Source: Spirochaetaceae bacterium | Lineage (GTDB): Bacteria; Spirochaetota; Spirochaetia; Treponematales; Rectinemataceae | Reading direction: 5' to 3' | Assembly: GCA_016794765.1 (NCBI GenBank) | Contig: JAEUJG010000338.1 | Span: forward strand, 1-11,176 | Length of the DNA: 11,176 bases | Shown: in pieces, positions 1 through 7,844 of the stretch | How the letters are laid out: every line of letters begins with the position of its first letter | Numbering within the stretch: the stretch's first letter is position 1 | Notes under the pieces: generated by a model | Seen by the model: only the letters and a program-made list of their open reading frames with translations | Told to the model about the DNA's origin: nothing | Database searches by the model: none | Translations under genes and position numbers: made by a program

Positions 1-1445
1 TTCTTGGAAGTGAACCACTGGTAGTAATTGCCCGTGAGACCCTCTTCCATCCAGTAGTAGGAGGCCTTTTCCTTGGCCACCTGCCAGCGGAGGTCGGCTA
101 CGGCGCAGACGATGGCGTTTTGCAGGCTCTTCGAGTACATCGGCACCGCGACGCGGCCGCGGCTCGTGGCGCGGTTGAAGCGGTCGAAGGGCTCCCAGCA
201 GATGCCGTTGTCGCCGAAGGTGGGGAGGATCACCACGTAGGGCACGATCCGGTTGAGCGTGTTCTTGTAGGGGCGGCAGAAGGCCTCGCAGTCGATGCTC
301 TCGACCCAGGCCAGGAGGCGGACGACGTTTTCCCGGCTGCCGATGTCGCGGATGCCGCCGTGGAAGTATTCCTTGGAGAGGATTGGGAAGTGGTTGCCCT
401 GGCGGCCGATGCAGAGCTTGGTCATCTGCCTGACCGTCTCGAACTCCTGCGCCAGGGCCTGGAAGTCGGCCTTCGCGTCCCGTCCGAGCCCCTGGAGCTT
501 TTCCGTCGTCGATTTGAGGTCTTCGCTCGCCTTTTCGAAATCCCCGATGCTCTGCAAGAGTTCCTTGTCCGCGCCGAGCATGCGCTTGAAGATCTCGCTG
601 AATTCGGACATCGCCTTTTTCTGCACGTCGGTGTAGGGGGCGAGGATGTGGAGAAGCCCGGGCTGGCTCTCGTGTTTGCAGACGACCTCGACCTTTTCGC
701 GGAGCAGGGACTCGAGGGAACGGCGCTCCTCGGCCCTGGCCTTCATGATGCCTTCCGAGGCGTCCCGCTTGCCCTGGGCCTTCTGCAGGATCGCGGTCAT
801 GCGGCCGCGGTCGTCGCCGCGCTGGGGCTTCGCCTCGTCGGTCGCGCTCTGGTTGATCTGGCCGGTCGCGATGGCCCGGATCCACTCGTCGACGTAGTAG
901 ACCGGCTCGTCGATCTCCTTCGCGAAGACCACCTTGCCGAGGACCTCGCGGATCTCGGGGGAAAGCAGGTTGGGGAGGAGGGCGCCGAAGCGGGTCATGA
1001 GGCGCTTGGGCATCAGCACCTGGGCGGAGGCGCAACGGAGCGCGATCTTCGCCGCGAGGTACCAATAGGCCGGGATCAGCTGCTGGCGGTAGACGCCGCG
1101 ATCCTTGGGATCGGTCGTCTTCAGGTACTTCGAGAGGAGTTCGTGGAGCTTTTGCGCCTCGTCGCCTTCGCCGTTCAGGACCTTCTTGTAGTATTCGGGA
1201 TCGGAAAAATAGTCCGCGGCCTGGTCTTCCTCGAACTTCGAGATCGGCGCGAAACCCTTCTTCGTCAGGTCGACGCTGCCCTCGCCGGACTTCTTTTCCT
1301 CCACCGAAACGCCGAGGTCGCCGAAGAGGGTGGCGAAGTCGGGAGGAACGGCGGCCCCGGCCGGACGGGCCTTGCCGGTCGGCTTGTATTCCTCGACGCC
1401 GCCTCCGATGAGCGCGGCGATTTCGGGATCTATGTCGTCGGACAC
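1..1445 (-). CDS. Conserved hypothetical coiled-coil protein, 3' end cut by window edge
   Basis: The minus-strand frame stays open from the left edge with GC-rich codon use; the C-terminus lies outside the window. About 481 residues are visible. I do not recognise a named family. No signal peptide or membrane segment is seen, so it is probably cytoplasmic. The N-terminus (MSDDIDPEIAALIGGG) leads into a low-complexity linker, then a helical domain near residues 65-200 (segment QAADYFSDPEYYKKVL, later EPVYYVDEWIRAIATG). Two charged, coiled-coil-like stretches lie near 213-255 and 272-345. A mixed, Trp/Tyr-rich part follows from about 350 (ILPTFGDNGICWEPFDRFNR). I chose the GTG at 1445 because AGGGAG sits 6 nt upstream and the product then begins compactly. 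An in-frame ATG at 1520, with GAGG 9 nt upstream, would add 25 unstructured-looking residues. It follows the kinase gene by 113 bp (38 bp with the ATG start) on the same strand, so co-transcription is likely. The sequence reminds me of treponemal hypothetical proteins, but this is memory, not a search. Confidence 0.75.
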   Translation of the reverse strand, partial: MSDDIDPEIAALIGGGVEEYKPTGKARPAGAAVPPDFATLFGDLGVSVEEKKSGEGSVDLTKKGFAPISKFEEDQAADYFSDPEYYKKVLNGEGDEAQKLHELLSKYLKTTDPKDRGVYRQQLIPAYWYLAAKIALRCASAQVLMPKRLMTRFGALLPNLLSPEIREVLGKVVFAKEIDEPVYYVDEWIRAIATGQINQSATDEAKPQRGDDRGRMTAILQKAQGKRDASEGIMKARAEERRSLESLLREKVEVVCKHESQPGLLHILAPYTDVQKKAMSEFSEIFKRMLGADKELLQSIGDFEKASEDLKSTTEKLQGLGRDAKADFQALAQEFETVRQMTKLCIGRQGNHFPILSKEYFHGGIRDIGSRENVVRLLAWVESIDCEAFCRPYKNTLNRIVPYVVILPTFGDNGICWEPFDRFNRATSRGRVAVPMYSKSLQNAIVCAVADLRWQVAKEKASYYWMEEGLTGNYYQWFTSK

Positions 1446-1558
1446 GGGCAACTCCCTGTTTTGCGATTTCCTGTCGCCGGCTTCGCGCGGGATGGGCGAA
1501 ATCACGCCGACGTTGAGCATATTCTACCGCCTCGGGCCCGCGCCTTCAAGAGAGAAGC

Positions 1559-3427
1559 CTAGGGCGCGTCCTTGAAGAGTATTTCCACCCGCGCGCCGGG
1601 GCCGGTCCGGCGGATTTCCCCGCCTATCTGCCGGGCGAGGGATTCGACGATGAGGCTGCCGAGCTTGTCCCCCTGCGGCGGGGCCGGATTCGGCGGGAAT
1701 CCGACGCCGTCGTCCTCGACCAGGAGGGCGCAGTCCTCCCCGTCGCGGAGGAGTCGCACGGCGACCCGGCCGCGCCGTCCGTCCGGGAAGGCGTATTTGA
1801 AGGCGTTGGTCAACAGCTCGTTCAGGATGAGGCCGAGCGGCATCGCGAGCTTCGGCTCGGCCTGGAAGTCCACGAGTTCGGTCACCAAGCCGATCGAATC
1901 GGGATCGGTGACGCAGGTTGTGTAGAGGTCGCGGGACAGGTCGCCCAGATACGCGCCGAGGCCGATCTTGGCCAAGCCGGGACCGGCGTACAGACGCTCG
2001 TAGATCGAGGACATGGAATGGATGCGCGTGGCGGTCTTCCTGAGGACGGTGTTCTCCAGGCCGGCGGGCAGGCGACCCATCTCCAGGTTGAGGAGGGAGA
2101 TGACCAGGTTGAGGTTGTTCTTCACCCGATGCTGGAGTTCGAGGAGGAGGATCTGCTTCTGCTCGACCAGGGCCGCGAGGTCGGCTTCCGCCCGTTTCCG
2201 CTCGGAGATGTTGAGGTGGGTGCCCACCATGTGGAGGGGCCGACCTTTCCCGTCCCGCTCGACGATCTCCCCCTGGGCCAGGAACCAGATCCAGCGCCCG
2301 TCGCGGTGGCGGATCCTCCCTTCGCACTCGTAGCGCTCGGCGCGGCCCTCGGCGCAGGCGGCCATCAGGGCGTCGGAGCGGAGCCGGTCCTCGGGATGCC
2401 AGAGCGATCGGAATCCCTCCCCCGCCAGGGCTTCGACTTCGCCGGGCGCATAGCCGTACATCTTTACCCATTCCGGGCTGAAGCTTGCCTGTCCGGAGTC
2501 GAAATGGTAGTCCCAGAGGCCGAGGCTGGCGCTTTTGACGCAGAGCCGGAGGAGATCCCGGCTCTGCTGGAGGGCGAGCTCCGATTCCTTGGCCGACGAG
2601 ATGTCGAAGTGCATGCCCGAAATCCGGATCGGCGCGCCGGAGACCGACCGCTCGGTGATCCTGCCGCGATCGAGGATCCAGACCCAATGCCCGTCCTTGT
2701 GGCGCATCCTGAGTTCCAGTTGATGGGTATCGATCTCCAGCGCCTTGTAGCGCGCGGTAATCCGATCGGAGGCGGGCTTGTCGTCGGGATGGACCAGGCG
2801 GTCGAAGGTGGCGAGGCCGAGGGGCTCGAGTTCGGCCAGGCGGTAGCCCAACATTCCCGCCCAAAACTCGTTGACCGCCATGCTGTTGTCCTCGAGGCGC
2901 CAATCCCAGAGTCCGACGCCGGCCCCCTCGACGGCGAACTCGAGAAGCCCGCGCCTCCCGAGGATCCCCGCGGCGTTCACCACCGCGGCTTCCGGTCCCG
3001 TACCCCTTCCCGGCGTTTCATTCCCCGTAGCCCCGCTCCGCTGCTTGGACCCAAGGACCGCGGCGATCGCCATGCCCAGCGCCGCGTTGCCGTCGCCGCG
3101 GTTCGCCAAACCGTCGCAAGGCGGCAGGCTCGCCGTCTGGAGGGAGGCTTCGCCGTCGTGGAGGAGGAGAAGGGGCGGCGCCCCGACCTTCCCGAGGCGC
3201 GACGCCACGGCGTCGAGCTCCTTGTCCGCAAGGCCGGCAAGATCGAGGAGGACGAGCTCGGGTTCCCGCCCGCCCTTATCCCCTGCCGCCGCGTCCGCCG
3301 GGGCAAGCGCCGTCACGGCACAGCCCATGGCGGCCAGGCGGGCGCCAAGAACCTCGCGCAAGCGGCCGTCTCCCGAGATCAAGAGAAGGCGTGTGCCCGT
3401 GGGTGGCCGGATCGGGGTTGAGCCCAT
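1559..3427 (-). CDS. PAS-domain sensor histidine kinase, HisKA_2 type, with degenerate receiver-like N-terminus
   Basis: A 622-residue soluble sensor kinase that should autophosphorylate on His and pass the phosphate to an Asp of a partner regulator not seen here. Residues 12-125 look like a receiver fold (LLLISGD at 14-20, LVLLDLAG at 58-65), but the second acidic pocket residue and the usual lysine are not evident. Two PAS/PAC units follow, about 160-283 and 290-412; each has a PAS_3-type ending (HKDGHWVW, HRDGRWIW, then HFDISSAK and HLNISERK). The phosphoacceptor helix has LELQHRVKNNLNLVISLL with His433, typical of HisKA_2. The ATPase domain has the N-box NELLTNAFKYAF (536-547), G1 DDGVGF (572-577) and a G2-like GDKLGS (586-591). 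No membrane segment is seen, so PAS probably senses a cytoplasmic signal. The start has no Shine-Dalgarno but a promoter-like sequence just before it. It lies 111 bp downstream of the HD-GYP gene on the same strand. Confidence 0.93.
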   Translation of the reverse strand: MGSTPIRPPTGTRLLLISGDGRLREVLGARLAAMGCAVTALAPADAAAGDKGGREPELVLLDLAGLADKELDAVASRLGKVGAPPLLLLHDGEASLQTASLPPCDGLANRGDGNAALGMAIAAVLGSKQRSGATGNETPGRGTGPEAAVVNAAGILGRRGLLEFAVEGAGVGLWDWRLEDNSMAVNEFWAGMLGYRLAELEPLGLATFDRLVHPDDKPASDRITARYKALEIDTHQLELRMRHKDGHWVWILDRGRITERSVSGAPIRISGMHFDISSAKESELALQQSRDLLRLCVKSASLGLWDYHFDSGQASFSPEWVKMYGYAPGEVEALAGEGFRSLWHPEDRLRSDALMAACAEGRAERYECEGRIRHRDGRWIWFLAQGEIVERDGKGRPLHMVGTHLNISERKRAEADLAALVEQKQILLLELQHRVKNNLNLVISLLNLEMGRLPAGLENTVLRKTATRIHSMSSIYERLYAGPGLAKIGLGAYLGDLSRDLYTTCVTDPDSIGLVTELVDFQAEPKLAMPLGLILNELLTNAFKYAFPDGRRGRVAVRLLRDGEDCALLVEDDGVGFPPNPAPPQGDKLGSLIVESLARQIGGEIRRTGPGARVEILFKDAP

Positions 3428-3433
3428 ACCCCA

Positions 3434-3462
3434 AGTATCGGAGCCCGGAGTCGTGGATGCAA
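3434..3462 (-). promoter_or_regulatory. Putative promoter of the sensor kinase gene, leaderless arrangement
   Basis: On the minus strand, TTGCAT (3457-3462) is followed after 17 nt by GATACT (3434-3439). Six bases later comes the A of the ATG at 3427, where transcription would be expected to begin. No Shine-Dalgarno lies before the ATG. Matches to the sigma-70 consensus are 3/6 and 4/6, so the call rests on spacing and on the similar layout before the methyltransferase gene. It lies inside the 111-bp gap after the HD-GYP stop codon. Confidence 0.45.
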
Positions 3463-3538
3463 CGGAGGGGATCCCCTTGGCATCGACCCGGGCAGCCCGC
3501 GGCGCGCGACCGCGACGCCTGGGGCTTTCGGCCTCCGC

Positions 3539-4948
3539 CTAGGTCCCCGGTTCGTCGCGCGCCTCTTCCCTCGCGCGCTCGAAGTCGGGAAAACGGGAGA
3601 GGAAAAGGTCCACGAGCGAGGGATCGAATTGCAGGCCCCGTTGGGCGCCGATATAGGCCAAGGCGGCGTCCTTGCTCCATGCCGCCTTGTAGGGGCGATC
3701 GGAGACCAGGGCGTCGAAGACATCCACTACGCTGACAATCCGGCCCGCCAGCGGAATCTCCGCGCCCGAAAGGCCCCTGGGGTACCCTCCTCCGTCCCAG
3801 CGCTCATGATGGCTGTAGGCGATGGTCGCCCCCATCGACAGGTAGCGGCTTTGCGACGGCCCGAGGAGTTCGTGCCCGATGGTCGTATGCCGCTTCATGA
3901 TCCGAAACTCTTCCGCGTCCAGCCTGCCGGGTTTGTTGAGGATGGATTCCGGGATGGCTATCTTGCCGAGATCATGCAGGGGAGCGCTGTTGCGCAGCAA
4001 TTCCACCTCCTCGGGATCCTGGCCGAGAAGCCGGGCGAAGAGGGCGGAGAGGGAGCCGATGCGCTTGAGGTGCGAGCCCGTCTTTTCGTCGTTGTAATCC
4101 GCGATCCGGCCAAGGAGGAAGAGGGTTTCCACTTCGCGCTGGACCGCCACCGCATGGGCCTTCCGCTCGGACGCGGTGGCCTCCGCGAGCCGACGGTTTT
4201 GCGATTCGAGGGTGGCGATCATGGTGTTGAAACGCCGCGCGAGGGCGCCGATCTCGTCATCGAACTCCACGGCGGCTCGGAGGGCCAGGTCGCCGGTCGC
4301 TCCGATGCTCGCCATCGCCCCAGCGAGCCTTTCCAGGGGGCCGATGAGGCGCCGCAGGTAGGCGGCGGAGAGGGCCGCGGAACACAAGAGCGCCGCGGCG
4401 AGTATCGCCAGGTTCTTGCGGAGCATGGCGTCGATGTCGGAATAGAACAGGGATACCGGTTCCGAGATCGCGATGGTCCAGCCGAAGGGCTCGAAGGCGA
4501 AGGCTATGCCGACCCGGCCTTCGCCGAGGATCTTCGCCGAAAACCAGCCCGGCCGGAGCTCAATGCGCTCCTCGGCCTCCGGGGCCGGCCCGCTTCCCCG
4601 CGGCCCCGAGGCACCGATCCGGTACAGCGGCCGGCCGGCGGCGTCGAGGACGAGGATGAGTTCTGAGTCTCCGCGAAGGAGGGAATAGGCGTAGGAGCGG
4701 AAGGACTCTTCCTGGGCCTGCCGGTATGCGGCCTCGCCGCCGAGTCCAAGGGTGCTGACGATCTCCCATTCGCTGTTCACGTAGTCCCGAAGCTGATCCG
4801 CCTTGTAGGCCAGATGGCGGTTGGCGAGCCGGGTAAGGGCTTGGCGCGACTCGAGGAAGGCCATGTAGCCGGTGATGGCCACGGTCACGAAGACGATCGG
4901 GAGGAGCGTGAGGTAGGTCTTCAGCCGTAGACTCTTCATCTCCGGCAT
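3539..4948 (-). CDS. Membrane-bound HD-GYP cyclic-di-GMP phosphodiesterase with HAMP domain
   Basis: A 469-residue inner-membrane enzyme predicted to hydrolyse c-di-GMP, lowering the second messenger that controls motility and attachment. Order: short cytoplasmic N-terminus; TM helix about 11-31; periplasmic sensor region about 32-175 without a recognised subtype; TM helix about 179-198; HAMP-like linker about 199-252 (IGPLERLAGAM, then EFDDEIGALARRFNTM); helical connector; HD-GYP domain about 275-460. Catalytic signatures appear intact: GSHLKRIG with His293, HDLGKI (His325-Asp326), KRHTTIGHELL (His354, His359), HHERWDGGGYP (380-390) and DVFDALVSDRPYK (409-421). The start at 4948 has no Shine-Dalgarno; ATG at codon 4 is an alternative but its GGAG abuts the codon. 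The gene is divergent from the coiled-coil gene at 5009, and the kinase gene follows on the same strand. The family is known; the periplasmic ligand and the link to the kinase are inference. Confidence 0.95.
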   Translation of the reverse strand: MPEMKSLRLKTYLTLLPIVFVTVAITGYMAFLESRQALTRLANRHLAYKADQLRDYVNSEWEIVSTLGLGGEAAYRQAQEESFRSYAYSLLRGDSELILVLDAAGRPLYRIGASGPRGSGPAPEAEERIELRPGWFSAKILGEGRVGIAFAFEPFGWTIAISEPVSLFYSDIDAMLRKNLAILAAALLCSAALSAAYLRRLIGPLERLAGAMASIGATGDLALRAAVEFDDEIGALARRFNTMIATLESQNRRLAEATASERKAHAVAVQREVETLFLLGRIADYNDEKTGSHLKRIGSLSALFARLLGQDPEEVELLRNSAPLHDLGKIAIPESILNKPGRLDAEEFRIMKRHTTIGHELLGPSQSRYLSMGATIAYSHHERWDGGGYPRGLSGAEIPLAGRIVSVVDVFDALVSDRPYKAAWSKDAALAYIGAQRGLQFDPSLVDLFLSRFPDFERAREEARDEPGT

Positions 4949-4952
4949 AGTC

Positions 4953-4959
4953 TATACTA
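4953..4959. promoter_or_regulatory. Overlapping divergent -10-like elements
   Basis: In the 60-bp gap between the divergent HD-GYP gene and the coiled-coil gene, the plus strand reads TATACT (4953-4958), 5/6 to the -10 consensus. The minus strand reads TAGTAT (4954-4959), 5 nt before the HD-GYP ATG. I find no convincing -35 for either. If both are used, the two polymerases would compete for the same DNA. The minus-strand transcript would start at or next to the ATG. Confidence 0.3.
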
Positions 4960-5008
4960 GGATGGATCCCAAACCAATGGCATTTACGGAGACGGGCGGC
5001 GATTGATC

Positions 5009-5950
5009 ATGCGGCGGAAACGAACGAACAAGAAGCACGATGTCGCCGTCGTTGCGATCAACCTCGCCATCCTCGTCGGCGCCGCTTGTTTCCTGACCGT
5101 GCAGGATGCCGCCTTCAAGCGGCGCGAAAAGACGGAATCACTGCGGGAAAACAGGTTTCTCACCACGGAATGGCGGCTCATGCGGGAACTCAAGGAACGG
5201 ACCGACCGCGAGCTGCGCGAGAAGGACCGGGAAATCGCCGAGCTGAATCTCCGCTATCGCCGCTTCAGGGAATCGGGTTCCTCTTCGGAGCTGCTCGCCG
5301 CGATCGAGGAGGAAATGAGGAGGGCCGAAGCGGAGCGGCAATCCATCCTCTCGTCGCGGATCCGCGCCGTCGCCGAGCTTCCGGCGCCGACGGCCACGGG
5401 CTCCCCGGCCTCTCCGCCGCGGCGGGACGCGCCGAAAGCGGCGAGCGCCGCGATCGGTGTCGCGGGCAGCGCCGAGACCGCGCTCAGCGAACTTCTGCGG
5501 CGGAGGATCACGGAGCTTGAGGAGGCCCTCGCCGCGAGCAAGGCCGGAGCGGCCGGCATCGAACGCGAGTTGCTTGTCCTCCGGCGTGAGGCCGCTGTTC
5601 CCGCAAGTCCCCGGACCGACCCGCCGCTTGCCCTCCCCACCGTTTCCCTCCCGGCGGCGGAACCGGCAGGCGGCGCCGAGGATGTGGTCGGGGCCGCGTT
5701 GGAGCTGCTGACGCGCGAGCGCGAGGCCTTGGCCGATCCCGATTCCGTTTTGGGAGTTTCCGATCTCAAGACCCGCGCCCTGCTCCGCGCCATCGTGCGC
5801 ACGCCTGCCATCCGCTCGGAGTATCCGGAGCTCCTTGAAGCTCTCGATCGGTATCTTGCCCTTTCCGGCAAGGCCGAATACCTCCGCGGAAAGCGTGAGG
5901 CCCTTGACGCCCTTGCCGCCGTCCTGGAGGGCGGGGCTAGAGGGAGATAG
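5009..5950 (+). CDS. Membrane-anchored coiled-coil protein of unknown function
   Basis: A 313-residue protein of no family I recognise. A positively charged N-terminus (MRRKRTNKKH) precedes one hydrophobic helix at about 11-31 with no lipobox or clear cleavage site, so it is probably a signal anchor with the rest in the periplasm. Residues 35-120 are highly charged and heptad-like, a likely coiled coil. An Ala/Pro/Ser linker (about 121-158) leads to a second coiled-coil stretch (159-194), another Pro/Ala linker (195-222) and a helical C-terminal domain (224-308). A TTG two codons earlier (5003) is possible, with GGAG 11 nt upstream; I preferred the ATG because the basic stretch begins there, but Shine-Dalgarno evidence is weak for both. 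The gene is divergent from the HD-GYP gene, and its 3' end overlaps the convergent lipoprotein gene by 14 bp. The layout would suit an envelope spacer or scaffold protein, which is inference only. Confidence 0.8.
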   Translation: MRRKRTNKKHDVAVVAINLAILVGAACFLTVQDAAFKRREKTESLRENRFLTTEWRLMRELKERTDRELREKDREIAELNLRYRRFRESGSSSELLAAIEEEMRRAEAERQSILSSRIRAVAELPAPTATGSPASPPRRDAPKAASAAIGVAGSAETALSELLRRRITELEEALAASKAGAAGIERELLVLRREAAVPASPRTDPPLALPTVSLPAAEPAGGAEDVVGAALELLTREREALADPDSVLGVSDLKTRALLRAIVRTPAIRSEYPELLEALDRYLALSGKAEYLRGKREALDALAAVLEGGARGR

Positions 5951-6587
5951 TCACCGGCTCGGACTCGTAGGTGCCGGAAAGGGCCCGCAGGCGGTAGGTG
6001 TAGCCGGCGGACGCGTTGAGGTTGTTGAAACTCGTCCCGACCGAATCCTTGCCGTGGGTACCGCTGGCGGTGAAGGCGCTCCCATCGGTGGAGCATTCCA
6101 GCAAAAACCCCGTGAGGATTTCGGCGTCGGGGGCCGGGAAGGTCCAGGTCAAGTTGATCGTCTGGTTGCCTCCGATCCGTTCCCCCAGAAGCGTCGGCTT
6201 CGGTGGCAGGATCGTGACATAGGCGAAGGCCGTAGCGTCGCCGGCGTCGCGGAGAGTGATCCGGACCTTGCCGATGGCGCCGCCCGCGGTGTAGGTGGCG
6301 TTGGTGATGTAACCCACCCCATATGTGGCGGTTCCCGTGGACAGGTCGAAAGCGCTCGGAGCGTCGAAACGATAGGGTTTTTCGCCGCCGCTCGGAAGGA
6401 GCCCGACGCTCCCGTTCCTCTGGACCACGGCGTTGTCGACCGCGAGCGCGAGGACGACCTTGTCCTCGCCCGGAAGGATGAACTGGTCCGGCAAGGAAAA
6501 AGAATCGCAACCCGCGAGGAGTACGGCCAGAATTCCTGGAAGGCAGAGCCGCGGGAACGGTCGGTGGGGCGCCGCGTGGTCCTTCAT
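5937..6587 (-). CDS. Lipoprotein with C-terminal fibronectin type III-like domain
   Basis: A 216-residue predicted lipoprotein. A basic N-terminus and hydrophobic stretch (about 14-26) end in the lipobox LLAGC, with Cys27 as the expected lipidated residue, so the mature protein should be tethered to a membrane facing the periplasm or outside. Residues about 40-127 look like a beta-rich Ig/cadherin-like domain (PSGGEKPYRF, then TYTAGGAIGKVRITLRD). Residues 128-216 look like FN3: PPKPTLLG start, INLTWTFP, then YTYRLRALSG and a final strand. Such domains usually mediate protein or carbohydrate contacts; no catalytic motif is seen. The ATG is preceded by AAGGA 8 nt upstream, inside the last codons of the upstream envelope gene, whose stop lies one base before this start. 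Translational coupling, and possibly a shared task at the cell surface, are therefore likely. The 3' end overlaps the convergent gene by 14 bp. Confidence 0.87.
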   Translation of the reverse strand: MKDHAAPHRPFPRLCLPGILAVLLAGCDSFSLPDQFILPGEDKVVLALAVDNAVVQRNGSVGLLPSGGEKPYRFDAPSAFDLSTGTATYGVGYITNATYTAGGAIGKVRITLRDAGDATAFAYVTILPPKPTLLGERIGGNQTINLTWTFPAPDAEILTGFLLECSTDGSAFTASGTHGKDSVGTSFNNLNASAGYTYRLRALSGTYESEPVTISL

Positions 6588-6588
6588 G

Positions 6589-7584
6589 TCAAAATTCCTT
6601 GCAGATCGCGATCATCGGGACCGCTCCCATGATGAGTATGTCCCGATCCAGCACCGCGAGGAAGCGAAGATCGGCTCCGAGGAAGAAGTCCTTGCCGAGG
6701 TGGAACCCGGCTTGAAGGCCGGCATCGGCGTAGGGAACCGTTTTGGTCAACATTGCGTTCTCGACCTTTACCGTCAAGAAGGCCGCCCCGCCGGAGAGGC
6801 CGACCGACAGGCGCTGGGATTGGGCGGAGCCCACGCCCAGTTGCAGGTTGAGGCCGGCGGTCGTCAGGTACATGCCGCCGCCGATCACCCCGCCGTTCAG
6901 GAAGGTTCGGCTTGCCGTGACGCGCGGACCGGCCGAAAGGCTCCAATCCTTCACGATATACAGGAATCCGGCATCCAGGGCTGCGGTCGCGGCGAAGCGC
7001 GCGTAGGAGGCGAAGTCGCCGATGAAGGAAATGGCGCCCCCGTAGGCCATCGTCTCGAGGCGGTACTTCTTGTTCGTCCTGAGCGTATCGGTCACGTTGA
7101 CCAGCCCCTTTGAAAAGAGGCCGCCTATTTCGGCGACACCGCCCGCCCGACCCGACCGGCCGATCTTCGCCAGTTCAAGAAGGCGGGCGAGCGTGCCATC
7201 GAGCTCTTCATCGAAGGCCAAATCCAGATTGATGCGGACCGTCATCGCCGCCGGAGGCGAACCCTTGTCCTTCAGGACCGACAAGCCGAGGTCCAGCTCG
7301 ATCGTGGAGCCTTGCACCGCGTAGGCCGTCGTCAGGAGGTAGTCCGCGTCTTTCGCTTCCTTTGAAATCGAATAGCCCCGGTCGCCGAGGGCGAGTCCGA
7401 GGGAAAGATAGAGGAGCGTTTCCACTTCATGGTCGGGTCGAGCGGAGGAAAAGCGCTGGAGGACGAGGCCGTCGGCGACGGCCGCGCGGGGCATCAGGGC
7501 GAAGCCCAAGAACATGGCCAAGAGCGCGCGGCGTGGAAATGGCCGATGCCATGAGGGGGGCGGCTCCAAGCGGAATCGGCGCAT
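6589..7584 (-). CDS. Exported envelope protein with probable outer-membrane beta-barrel
   Basis: A 331-residue predicted exported protein that I cannot assign to a named family. The N-terminus has arginines (to about residue 19), a hydrophobic core and a plausible signal-peptidase I site after AAVA (residue 37). Residues about 40-145 are mixed alpha/beta (DADYLLTTAYAVQGSTIELD), vaguely like TolB-N/CsgG-type periplasmic domains; this is a weak inference. From about 175 to the end the sequence is a run of alternating, Gly-rich amphipathic strands (ASYARFAATAALDAGFLY, GLNLQLGVG, LSVGLSGGAAFLTVKV). It ends in Phe, as outer-membrane barrels commonly do; the length would suit about eight strands. 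The frame remains open upstream to 7878, but that extension runs into the terminator and repeat array, so I start at the ATG at 7584, just before the signal peptide. No Shine-Dalgarno is seen there, but TTGACA lies upstream. It is the first gene of a pair with the lipoprotein gene. Confidence 0.8.
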   Translation of the reverse strand: MRRFRLEPPPSWHRPFPRRALLAMFLGFALMPRAAVADGLVLQRFSSARPDHEVETLLYLSLGLALGDRGYSISKEAKDADYLLTTAYAVQGSTIELDLGLSVLKDKGSPPAAMTVRINLDLAFDEELDGTLARLLELAKIGRSGRAGGVAEIGGLFSKGLVNVTDTLRTNKKYRLETMAYGGAISFIGDFASYARFAATAALDAGFLYIVKDWSLSAGPRVTASRTFLNGGVIGGGMYLTTAGLNLQLGVGSAQSQRLSVGLSGGAAFLTVKVENAMLTKTVPYADAGLQAGFHLGKDFFLGADLRFLAVLDRDILIMGAVPMIAICKEF

Positions 7585-7593
7585 TGCGGTACG

Positions 7594-7623
7594 ATGCTGG
7601 CTCAAAAGCCCTCCAACTGTCAA
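7594..7623 (-). promoter_or_regulatory. Putative promoter of the envelope operon
   Basis: On the minus strand a perfect TTGACA (7618-7623) is followed after 18 nt by a poor -10 candidate, CAGCAT (7594-7599). The ATG at 7584 begins 9 nt further on, leaving at most a few leader bases, and no Shine-Dalgarno is present. The -35 is convincing; the -10 is not. Confidence 0.35.
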
Positions 7624-7710
7624 CACTCGCCCGCGGCCCCCTGCAAGGAATGGATCGACGTGGTCGTTTCCGCGACCGGCGGCACGATTCCGATCACCTC
7701 GTCGTTCGCG

Positions 7711-7742
7711 CAAACAAAAAGGCCGCCGAAAAATCGGCAGCC
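7711..7742 (-). terminator. Intrinsic terminator hairpin, repeat unit 3
   Basis: On the minus strand an 8-bp stem (plus-strand arms 7721-7728 and 7735-7742, one G-U pair) is followed by five T residues (7716-7720). A T-rich TTTTCTTT on the plus-strand side means it could also act in the other direction. It is the last terminator before the envelope operon and would insulate it from tRNA transcription. Confidence 0.75.
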
Positions 7743-7824
7743 TTTTCTTTCGTGGAGGTGATCGGATTTGCCCTCCGCCCCACGGCCTCCTGCCTCGGGG
7801 CTCCGGGCCGGGGCGCTCGCTGGC

Positions 7825-7844
7825 GCGCGCCATCCATGGCGCGC
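7825..7844. repeat. Perfect 9-bp inverted repeat in spacer of unit 2
   Basis: GCGCGCCAT and ATGGCGCGC are separated by 2 bp, inside a looser outer pairing of GGGCGC (7811-7816) with GCGCCC (7868-7873). It sits at the same place in the 189-bp period as the inverted repeat at 8014-8032 but has a different sequence. Confidence 0.85.

Noticed and set aside
120..1562. Long plus-strand open frame of 480 codons across the left block
   Set aside because: It is a mirror of the minus-strand gene: its product is a His/Leu/Arg/Gly-rich string with no domain, while the minus frame gives a natural protein with Shine-Dalgarno and good codon use.
2018..3421. Long plus-strand open frame over the kinase gene
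   Set aside because: GC-rich third positions remove stop codons on the opposite strand; the minus strand carries clear PAS, HisKA_2 and ATPase motifs.
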